DNA of 48,738 bases from assembly GCA_945871065.1 (NCBI GenBank), contig CAMBUL010000010.1, positions 1 to 48,738 on the forward strand, in the 5' to 3' direction. Made by a program: the position numbers and the translations under genes. The DNA comes from Chthoniobacter flavus. GTDB taxonomy: Bacteria > Verrucomicrobiota > Verrucomicrobiia > Chthoniobacterales > JACTMZ01. Positions 12,439-19,420 of the stretch are shown here, in pieces. Below the pieces are notes generated by a model. That model searched no databases, was not told the origin of the DNA, and worked only from the letters and a program-made list of their open reading frames with translations. Position 1 is the first letter of the stretch. The number at the start of each line of letters is the position of its first letter.

Positions 12439-13236
12439 GTGGAACTTATCATCCTTGGCAGTGGGAGCAGCGGAAACACCGCGGTCCTGCGGGCAGAGGG
12501 ACAAACTATCCTTCTCGACGCGGGATTGAGCGCGCGGAAAACCCTTCAGCGCCTCGCCTTGGCCGGCGTCGACCCCGGCGAAATTTCCGCCATTCTCCTC
12601 ACCCACGAACATGGGGACCATACCGGGGGATTGCCCGTCCTGCTGCGCTCCCTGCAGTGCCCGGTATACGCCACGCGACTGACCGCCGAAGAGGTTCGCG
12701 GGCAAGACGGGCGCAATGCCACTGCCGATTGGCGCCTTTTTTCGACTGGGGGTCGTTTTTCCCTCGGCGCATTCGAGGTCACCGCCTTTTCCGTACCCCA
12801 TGACGCCTCGGATCCGGTCGGCTTCACCATCCGCTGCCGCTCGCTTTCGCTCGGCCTCCTGACAGACCTCGGGCACGCCAACCACTCGGTGGTTCATCAC
12901 GTGACCGGTGTCGATTGCCTGTTCATCGAAGCTAATCACGACGAGGAACTGCTCCGAGCCGATAACAAACGACCTTTCTCCATCAAGCAGCGCATTATGT
13001 CGCCGCATGGCCACCTCTCCAACCGTGCGGCGGCTGACCTCGCGGTGCGTGCGCGCACCGCAACCCTCCGCCACGTAGTGCTCGGACACCTGAGCCGCGA
13101 CTGCAACCGTCCCGAGTTGGCTGCCGCACTCGTCAGCGGGGCCTTGAATGATTCCACCGTCAACGTCGTTTGCGCACCGGAAGACGGTATCTCCGAATCC
13201 TTTGCCGCCGTGGTCCGCCTCACCCTCCCTGCATAG
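12439..13236 (+). CDS. Metallo-beta-lactamase-fold hydrolase, YycJ/WalJ-like
   Basis: This is a 265-residue MBL-fold protein. The metal-binding signature THEHGDHTGG (His56, His58, Asp60, His61) is intact, with later ligands likely in TDLGHANH and FIEANHDEE; GHLSRDCN near the C-terminus matches the YycJ/WalJ family (proposed DNA-associated exonuclease or processing hydrolase). I chose the GTG at 12439 because the protein then begins MELIILGSGSSGNT, the canonical family start; a TTG 36 nt upstream would add 12 unconserved residues. It converges with the next gene with a 17-nt overlap. The substrate is unknown. Confidence 0.88.
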   Translation: MELIILGSGSSGNTAVLRAEGQTILLDAGLSARKTLQRLALAGVDPGEISAILLTHEHGDHTGGLPVLLRSLQCPVYATRLTAEEVRGQDGRNATADWRLFSTGGRFSLGAFEVTAFSVPHDASDPVGFTIRCRSLSLGLLTDLGHANHSVVHHVTGVDCLFIEANHDEELLRADNKRPFSIKQRIMSPHGHLSNRAAADLAVRARTATLRHVVLGHLSRDCNRPELAAALVSGALNDSTVNVVCAPEDGISESFAAVVRLTLPA

Positions 13237-14077
13237 CTTGGCCAACGGCCGAGAGAAGGAATGTTGTCGCCAGCACCGCAATCGCGACCCAGAAGAGCAG
13301 AAAGAGAAGGGCCGGCAAAATGACCGCCACCGCCGCGCGGGTCCGCGAGATTTCGTGCACCACCGACAAGCCGATCACCTTGAGCACCAAATTGCTGGCC
13401 ATGGCCGCCAGCACCCCGATGAGGGGGAGCAACTGCAACACGTAGGACGACCCCCCCGCATAACTCACCACGCGGAATGTCGCCTGAAACGGCCGCCGCG
13501 CGCCCCCGACCAGGAGTAAGGCGCCATGGGTCAGAAGGGACGAAAAAAAAGCTTCAAAGATGACGTAAAGCGGCAGCATGACAATCGACGCACCAATAAT
13601 GACCGGCGAAGACATCCAGGAGGCAAGCATCGCTTCGCTGCCGGACGCTTCCGCGGCGCCGACCGACTGCCAGACGGCCTGATAGAAGATCGCCGCCATA
13701 CCGGCGACACTACCGAGGATGACGTAGTAAAAAAGCGGCGCGCCCAACCCGCCCGTGCGCCCCATGGCCGTAAAGGCATTTGTTGGCTCGAGTAAAAAAA
13801 GACGGATCGTTTCAAACAAGGCCGTCAGCATTCCCCTTTCGCCGCGGAATTCCCATGGAGGACCAGCTTGCGGCTTGGCCTCTCCTGTCACCGCTTGGGC
13901 CTGCTCATCGGCCGGAGCAAACTCATCGATGACCTCGGAAAGCGGCCGCCACGAAACCATCCCGTCCCGCCATGCGAGGTCGCCCGCGAGGAATCTTCCG
14001 TCTCCATAACCCGTGCGGAGTTCCTCCGGGGTGAATTGTCCCAACGACTGCCCGGCGCGACTGAGGTGAATCTTCAT
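13220..14077 (-). CDS. GYF_2 plus Yip1-like membrane protein
   Basis: The 285-residue protein begins with a GYF_2-type domain (about residues 1-55: the pattern GQFTPEELRTGYGDGRF..GDLAWRDGM..WRPL). After a linker it has a C-terminal membrane region (about 110-285) with five or so hydrophobic segments, including PLFYYVILGSVAGMAAIF and VILPALLFLLFWVAIAVLA, matching the Yip1 domain. Such GYF_2-Yip1 proteins occur in bacteria with unknown roles; GYF_2 may bind protein partners. The ATG at 14077 (MKIHLSRAGQSLG) is preferred over a longer frame. It is a single gene, divergent from the redoxin gene and convergent with the MBL gene. Confidence 0.85.
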   Translation of the reverse strand: MKIHLSRAGQSLGQFTPEELRTGYGDGRFLAGDLAWRDGMVSWRPLSEVIDEFAPADEQAQAVTGEAKPQAGPPWEFRGERGMLTALFETIRLFLLEPTNAFTAMGRTGGLGAPLFYYVILGSVAGMAAIFYQAVWQSVGAAEASGSEAMLASWMSSPVIIGASIVMLPLYVIFEAFFSSLLTHGALLLVGGARRPFQATFRVVSYAGGSSYVLQLLPLIGVLAAMASNLVLKVIGLSVVHEISRTRAAVAVILPALLFLLFWVAIAVLATTFLLSAVGQAMQGG

Positions 14078-14177
14078 CGGAGAAGATTTTTCCGTCCCGT
14101 CCCGCGGCGTCAATCACCATTGTTGCCCGGAGGAACCAGAGTTGCTTTTCCCCCGAACGACGACAACCATTGGGCTC

Positions 14178-14732
14178 ATGGCTCTGACCAACAGCTCTCC
14201 CTTTACTCCGGGCATTCTTTTGCCTCAGTTCTCCCTGCCCGACGTCACCACGGGTCACACTGTCACAGCAAAAGATTTTGCCGCTTCGCCTCTTTTGGTT
14301 GTTATTTTTCTCTGCCGCCATTGCCCTTATGTCGTCCATGTTTTGCCCGAAATCCCTCGCCTTGCCGCGGATTACCTCCCCCGTGGCGCAGCTTTCGTCG
14401 GCATTAGTTCGAACGACGCCGCAAGCTACCCCGAGGACTCGCCGGAAAATCTCGCGAGAATGGCGAGAGATCACGTCATTCCGTTTCCCATCCTCCACGA
14501 TGCCTCGCAGGAAACGGCACGCGCTTTTGAGGCCGCCTGCACACCCGAGTTCTATGTCTATGACGCTGGGCGGACCTTGCGCTATCATGGACGCCTCGAC
14601 GGCAGCACCCCTGGCAATGGGCAGCCGTGCGATGGCTCTGAGCTCCGCCGTGCGCTTGACACCTTGGTCGCCGGGCTTCCCTTGCTAGAAGCGCAACATC
14701 CGAGTACGGGCTGCAACATCAAGTGGAAGTAG
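14178..14732 (+). CDS. Thioredoxin-family (AhpC/TSA-like) redox protein
   Basis: The 184-residue protein has a redoxin-like start (ILLPQFSLPDVTTG) and a CxxC redox pair in FLCRHCPYV (Cys46, Cys49). EFYVYDAGRTLRYHGRLDG is typical of peroxiredoxin-like thioredoxin-fold proteins, and the C-terminal STGCNIKWK is a recurring ending of the same family. The likely role is cytoplasmic thiol-disulfide or peroxide handling; no signal peptide is seen. I chose the ATG at 14178 over an earlier TTG. The gene overlaps the glgX start by 10 nt and may head the 14-19 kb operon. Confidence 0.87.
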   Translation: MALTNSSPFTPGILLPQFSLPDVTTGHTVTAKDFAASPLLVVIFLCRHCPYVVHVLPEIPRLAADYLPRGAAFVGISSNDAASYPEDSPENLARMARDHVIPFPILHDASQETARAFEAACTPEFYVYDAGRTLRYHGRLDGSTPGNGQPCDGSELRRALDTLVAGLPLLEAQHPSTGCNIKWK

Positions 14733-16885
14733 CATCGCCCCCCGGCAAGACTCCCGCGGTCGCCGCCCGCAACCACCACCCGACGCATCACCACGGCGTC
14801 TTCCGTTTGCGCTATGGCCACCCACTACCCTTCGGGGCCAGTCTTGTTCCCGGGGGAATCAACTTTTCGGTTTTCTCCTCGCACGCCACCTCGTGCACCC
14901 TAGTTTTGTTCGAAAGGGACGCTTTACGCCCTTTTGCCGAGATCCCTTTCCCGCCGGAATTCCGGATGGGCGACGTCTTCGCCATGATGGTCTTCGATCT
15001 CAATCCCGAAAGAATTGAATACGGCTACCGCATGGAGGGGCCCTTCAATCCCCGCGCTGGGCATCGTTTCGACCGGCGTCACATCCTGCTCGATCCTTTC
15101 GCCCGTTCCGTCGGCGGACGTCCGGTTTTTGGCGGGCTTTCGGGGCCGCGCAACATTTTTCCGCACCGTGGGCGAATTCCGGAAAACAACTTCGACTGGG
15201 AACACGACAGGCCTCTCGACCTTCCTGTTTCCGAACTGATCATCTACGAGTTGCATGTCCGAGGTTTCACCCGTCACTCGTCTTCCGGGGTGGCTCATCC
15301 GGGCACCTTTGACGGTTTGCGCGAAAGAATTCCTCATCTCGTCGACCTCGGAATCAATTGTGTCGAACTCATGCCCATCTTTGAATTCGACGAGCACGAA
15401 AGCACACGGGTGAATCCCCTCACCAATGAGCGGCTTTGCAACTACTGGGGCTACAGCACCTTAGCATTCCGCGCTCCCAAGGCCGGTTTTGCCGCCGGCG
15501 GCCGGCACGGTCAGGAGGTCAACGAGCTCAAGGAATTGGTCAAGGCGTTTCACGCGGCCGGGATCCAGGTGATTCTCGACGTCGTCTTCAACCACACGGC
15601 GGAAGGAGACGCCACCGGGCCAGTCATTTCTTTCCGCGGACTGGACAACAAAACCTATTACCTCCTCACTCCGGACGGCGCCTACCTGAATTTCAGTGGC
15701 TGCGGAAACACCCTCGATTGCAACCACCCGGTAGTCCGCGATTTTGTCCTCGATTGCCTCCGCTACTGGGCGGCCGAATACCACATCGACGGCTTTCGTT
15801 TCGACCTCGCGTCCGTGCTCGGCCGTGATTCGCAGGGCCATCCCCTGCCCAACCCGCCCCTCCTCGAATCGATTGCCTACGATCCGGTTTTGGCTCATTG
15901 CGAACTCATCGCCGAGGCCTGGGATGCAGGTGGGCTCTACCAAGTCGGCAATTTTCCCAGCTACGGACGCTGGATGGAATGGAATGGGAAATACCGTGAT
16001 GCGGCCCGCCGCTTCCTCCGCGGCGATGACAATTCCGCGGCTGAAATGGTGCAACGCATCATGGGTTCGCCAGACCTCTACCGCGAAAGTGGCCGGAAGC
16101 CATCTGCCTCGGTCAATTTTATCACCTGCCACGATGGGTTTACCCTCGCCGACCTTTTTGCCTACGCAAAAAAATACAATCTCGAGAATGGTGAAAGTGA
16201 TGCGGATGGCGGCAACGAGAATTACTCGTCGAACTGCGGGGCAGAAGGACCCACGGACGAGGGTACGGTCAACGAGTTGCGGCTGCGCTGCGCGAAAAAT
16301 GCCATGACCATCCTTCTCGTCAGCCAAGGCGTGCCCATGCTTTTTATGGGAGACGAAATGGGACGCACCCAGCGTGGCAACAATAATGCCTATTGCCACG
16401 ACGAGGAATGGAATTGGCTCGACTGGGGACTGGCCGCCCGGGAGGCCGACCTGTTGCGCTACGTCCGCCTGCTCGTCGCCTTCCGGCGCGACCATGCCAG
16501 TTTGCACCGGGCCGACTGGTTCACCGGGGAGGATGAGGTCGGTAGCGGCTACGCGGACATTTCTTGGCATGGGGTCCAACCGGCTCAGGCGGACTGGAGT
16601 GAGCGCAGCCACTCCCTTGCCTTCCTGATCTGCGGCGGCCACGATCGCGCCCTCGGCGGGCGTGGAGATTTTTTCTACGCTGCCTTCAACATGCACACCG
16701 AGGCTCTCGATTTCACACTTCCCGGCCTGCCGGCCAATTACCGCTGGTCGCTGCTGGCCGACACGGCACAGTCTTCACCGCACGACATCCACCAACCCGG
16801 GGCCGGGCCGCAACTCGAAGACCACGCGGTTGTTCGCCTCGTGGCAAAAAGTTGCGTTCTGGCCCTTGGACGCGAGCCAGACTGA
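14723..16885 (+). CDS. glgX: Glycogen debranching enzyme (isoamylase type)
   Basis: GlgX cleaves alpha-1,6 branches of glycogen limit dextrins. The 720-residue protein has an N-terminal CBM48 module (about 25-130, HPLPFGASLVPGGINFSVFS) and a GH13 barrel. Catalytic residues are visible: nucleophile Asp361 in GFRFDLA, acid Glu398 in LIAEAWD and Asp471 in FITCHDGFT; VVFNHTAEGD is region I. The start is a GTG at 14723 inside the end of the redoxin gene; no ATG lies close by, and a later start would cut into the CBM48. The length fits the family (650-720). It pairs functionally with glgP at the window's right end. Confidence 0.95.
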   Translation: MEVASPPGKTPAVAARNHHPTHHHGVFRLRYGHPLPFGASLVPGGINFSVFSSHATSCTLVLFERDALRPFAEIPFPPEFRMGDVFAMMVFDLNPERIEYGYRMEGPFNPRAGHRFDRRHILLDPFARSVGGRPVFGGLSGPRNIFPHRGRIPENNFDWEHDRPLDLPVSELIIYELHVRGFTRHSSSGVAHPGTFDGLRERIPHLVDLGINCVELMPIFEFDEHESTRVNPLTNERLCNYWGYSTLAFRAPKAGFAAGGRHGQEVNELKELVKAFHAAGIQVILDVVFNHTAEGDATGPVISFRGLDNKTYYLLTPDGAYLNFSGCGNTLDCNHPVVRDFVLDCLRYWAAEYHIDGFRFDLASVLGRDSQGHPLPNPPLLESIAYDPVLAHCELIAEAWDAGGLYQVGNFPSYGRWMEWNGKYRDAARRFLRGDDNSAAEMVQRIMGSPDLYRESGRKPSASVNFITCHDGFTLADLFAYAKKYNLENGESDADGGNENYSSNCGAEGPTDEGTVNELRLRCAKNAMTILLVSQGVPMLFMGDEMGRTQRGNNNAYCHDEEWNWLDWGLAAREADLLRYVRLLVAFRRDHASLHRADWFTGEDEVGSGYADISWHGVQPAQADWSERSHSLAFLICGGHDRALGGRGDFFYAAFNMHTEALDFTLPGLPANYRWSLLADTAQSSPHDIHQPGAGPQLEDHAVVRLVAKSCVLALGREPD

Positions 16886-16886
16886 G

Positions 16887-17339
16887 ATGGCCACCACCCC
16901 CGCGAGCAAGACCGGCAAGCGCCTGTCGGTTATGGCCTGGATTGAGGACGCCTACGGGGCTGTTGTCCTGGTCAAGCAAGCAAAGGGCAGCCGCCGTTGG
17001 TCCCTGCCAGGCGGCAAAGTCAACACGGGCGAAGCTCTGATCAATGCGTTGCGCCGCGAGGTGCGCGAGGAAATCGGCATGCAAATCGCAACCGCTGCGC
17101 CGATCGACATTCTCGACCGCCCGCGCTCCGCCTCCGTCACCATCCTTTATCGTGTTCTGCTCAAACCTGGCGTGATGAAACCCCGGGCCGGGGAAATCGA
17201 TAAGATCGCCATCCGGCGTCGCCTGCCCAAGGAAGCTTCCGAAGCAGCAGTGTATTTTTGGAGGCGCGCCCAGCACTCGTTTGAACCCCTCTCGCTTCTC
17301 ATTCATCCCGCCGGCACGAAAAGCCGGCACGGGAGTTAA
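16887..17339 (+). CDS. Nudix hydrolase
   Basis: The 150-residue protein contains a perfect Nudix box GX5EX7REUXEEXGU: G-KVNTG-E-ALINALR-REVREEIG at about residues 46-68, preceded by WSLPGGKV. Nudix enzymes hydrolyse nucleoside diphosphates linked to other moieties; the substrate cannot be predicted here. The N-terminal basic segment (ATTPASKTGKRLSVM) precedes the first strand. The ATG at 16887 follows the glgX TGA by one base, implying coupling. A Nudix enzyme next to a glucan gene could act on nucleotide sugars, but that is speculation. Confidence 0.9.
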   Translation: MATTPASKTGKRLSVMAWIEDAYGAVVLVKQAKGSRRWSLPGGKVNTGEALINALRREVREEIGMQIATAAPIDILDRPRSASVTILYRVLLKPGVMKPRAGEIDKIAIRRRLPKEASEAAVYFWRRAQHSFEPLSLLIHPAGTKSRHGS

Positions 17340-17366
17340 GACCGTCTTCGTGCACTTGCCTTGACC

Positions 17367-18368
17367 ATGCATACGGTGGAAATCATCGGCGGCGGATTGG
17401 CCGGGCTGGCTCTGGGCCTCGGACTCCGCGCCCGGGGCGTTCCCGTGCGACTTATTGAGGCAGGCAAGTACCCGCGACATCGCGTCTGTGGCGAGTTCAT
17501 CACCGGCCTCGACCATGATACCCGCCAGGAACTGCAACTGACCGATATTCTGGCCGGAGCACGCCAGGCCCGCGGTGTCCTTTGGGCGGAACCGGGGCGC
17601 CCCAGTGTGCGGCATGATTTACCCGAGGTGGCCCTTTGTCTCAGCCGCTACCGCTTGGATCAAGCCATGGCCTCCGCCTTCGCTGCGGCCGGCGGTGACT
17701 TGCGCACGGGGTGCCGCGGCCCGTCCGATGCGCAACCGGGGCGCATCATGGCCAGCGGAAGACGTCCCCAGGCCGGTTCACGCTGGGTCGGCCTCAAGCA
17801 GCATTTCCATCAGCTGGATTTGCGGGAGGACCTCGAACTTCATCTTGGTCAAGGGGCTTACGTGGGTCTAACCCGGATCGAAGGCCGGGCCGTTAATGTG
17901 TGCGGCTTGTTTCCGCGTCCCGGCCGTGGTGAGGCCTGCGGGTTAATCGATCGCGTGCGCGCGGCCGGACTCGCCTCTCTCGCGCTCCGTCTGGAATCCG
18001 CCACCCCGGTCGAAGCGAGCGCCTGCGCCGTGGCCGGCCTCGACTATGGCCGGCCAGCTCCGCAACCGGCTGCCCTCGGCGACTACCACGGACTCATTCC
18101 TCCCTTCACCGGTCACGGTATGACCGTGGCCATGCAAAGCGCCGCTCTCGCGGCACGCCGCCTCGAACCATGGGCAAGGGGACGTTTTACCTGGGACGAA
18201 ATGCTCGCCTTGCTCCAGCAGGACCTGCGCCGGCGTTTCGCCCGAAAATTGGCTTGGGGCCGGGTTCTTCACCCGTGGCTTCTTGTCCCGCAGGGGCGTT
18301 GGGTTGTTCACCTGTTGCACCGCTGGGGAGCCCTACCCCTCGGACCCCTTTACCGCCTCTGCCATTGA
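17367..18368 (+). CDS. FAD-dependent oxidoreductase (UbiH/geranylgeranyl reductase-like)
   Basis: The 333-residue flavoprotein starts with a Rossmann FAD motif, EIIGGGLAGLALGLGLRARG (GxGxxG at residues 8-13), followed by LIEAGKYPRHRVCGEF. The CGE segment is typical of the geranylgeranyl reductase/aromatic hydroxylase superfamily. A C-terminal second FAD contact is seen in YHGLIPPFTGHGMTVAMQSA. The start is the ATG at 17367 (a TTG two codons earlier is less likely). It is 5 nt upstream of the type III PKS, a pairing known from alkylresorcinol clusters (Streptomyces srsA-srsC), where the flavoprotein hydroxylates the phenolic product to a quinone. That role is inferred from the neighbour. Confidence 0.88.
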   Translation: MHTVEIIGGGLAGLALGLGLRARGVPVRLIEAGKYPRHRVCGEFITGLDHDTRQELQLTDILAGARQARGVLWAEPGRPSVRHDLPEVALCLSRYRLDQAMASAFAAAGGDLRTGCRGPSDAQPGRIMASGRRPQAGSRWVGLKQHFHQLDLREDLELHLGQGAYVGLTRIEGRAVNVCGLFPRPGRGEACGLIDRVRAAGLASLALRLESATPVEASACAVAGLDYGRPAPQPAALGDYHGLIPPFTGHGMTVAMQSAALAARRLEPWARGRFTWDEMLALLQQDLRRRFARKLAWGRVLHPWLLVPQGRWVVHLLHRWGALPLGPLYRLCH

Positions 18369-18373
18369 GTTCC

Positions 18374-19420
18374 ATGCACCTCCACGCTCTGGCCACGGCC
18401 ACCCCACCCCACTCGTTGACCCAAATCGAGTGCCTTGATCTCGTGCGCAACTCCCCGGCACTGCAGCGGGATCTGGACCGCCGCTCCCGCCTTATGCTTT
18501 CGAGCATTCTGCGCGGCGACTCGGGTATCGCGCGGCGGCAATTCGCCACCCGCGATGTCGGGCGACTTTTCGCGCTGGAAGCAGATGAACTGAATGAGGA
18601 ATTCCGTCATTCTGCCCCCTCCCTAGCCTCCCAGGCACTCCGCCCCGCATTGCAGGCAGCTGGGGTTGAGCCGCACGAAGTCGACGCCTTGGTGGTGTGC
18701 ACCTGCACCGGTTACCTTTGCCCTGGCGTGAGTAGCTATGTTGCGGAGTCTCTCGGCTTGCGGAACGATGCGTGGCTTCAAGATTTGGTCGGACTCGGCT
18801 GCGGTGCGGCTATCCCCGCCCTGCGGGCGGTCAACGGTGTCCTGGCCTCCCACCCGGCAGCCACCGTCGCCTGCGTGGCGGTCGAAGTCTGCTCTGCCGC
18901 GTTCTACCTCGACAATGACCCCGGCGTCATCATCAGTGCCTGTTTGTTCGGGGATGGCGCGGCGGCCAGCATCTGGCGCTCGCAACCGGGCCCTACGGGC
19001 GTCCGATGCCATTCGTACGACACGCACCACGACCCAGAAAACCGCGACCGTATCCGGTTTGAGCAACGCGGTGGCAAGTTGCGGAATTTGCTCCATCCCT
19101 CCGTACCTCGCCTGGCCGCCGGTGCCGTACGAGACCTTTATCATCGCGCGACCGCCTGCCATGGGCCGCCGATCGCCCGCATCCTCAGCCACGCGGGCGG
19201 CAAAGACGTGCTTGCCGCCCTGGAAGCAGAACTGCCCGGGCACGACCTCTCCATTTCGCGGGAAATTTTGCGCCGCCACGGCAATATGAGCAGTCCCTCG
19301 GTTCTCTTTGCCTTGGCTGAAGCGCTGAGCGAAGACCGGCCGCGGCCATCGGAAGATTGGTGGCTCACCTCGTTCGGCGCAGGGTTCAGTGCCCACGCCT
19401 GCCGACTCAGCGCCGCTTAG
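18374..19420 (+). CDS. Type III polyketide synthase (chalcone/stilbene synthase-like)
   Basis: The 348-residue homodimeric KS-like enzyme condenses an acyl-CoA starter with malonyl-CoA units. The Cys-His-Asn triad is complete: Cys143 in LVGLGCGAA, His273 in ILSHAGGK and Asn304 in RHGNMSSPS. Spacing (130 and 31 residues) is close to chalcone synthase (139 and 33). GAGFSAHACRL matches the C-terminal GFGPGL-like motif region. The ATG at 18374 follows the flavoprotein stop by 5 nt. No methyltransferase gene is adjacent, unlike many bacterial T3PKS loci. The product is probably an alkylresorcinol, alkylpyrone or quinone; the starter cannot be deduced. Confidence 0.93.
   Translation: MHLHALATATPPHSLTQIECLDLVRNSPALQRDLDRRSRLMLSSILRGDSGIARRQFATRDVGRLFALEADELNEEFRHSAPSLASQALRPALQAAGVEPHEVDALVVCTCTGYLCPGVSSYVAESLGLRNDAWLQDLVGLGCGAAIPALRAVNGVLASHPAATVACVAVEVCSAAFYLDNDPGVIISACLFGDGAAASIWRSQPGPTGVRCHSYDTHHDPENRDRIRFEQRGGKLRNLLHPSVPRLAAGAVRDLYHRATACHGPPIARILSHAGGKDVLAALEAELPGHDLSISREILRRHGNMSSPSVLFALAEALSEDRPRPSEDWWLTSFGAGFSAHACRLSAA

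Noticed and set aside
18170-18373. Upstream extension of the type III PKS frame
   Set aside because: This part overlaps the flavoprotein gene in another frame and shows no ketosynthase similarity; the ATG at 18374 gives the family start.
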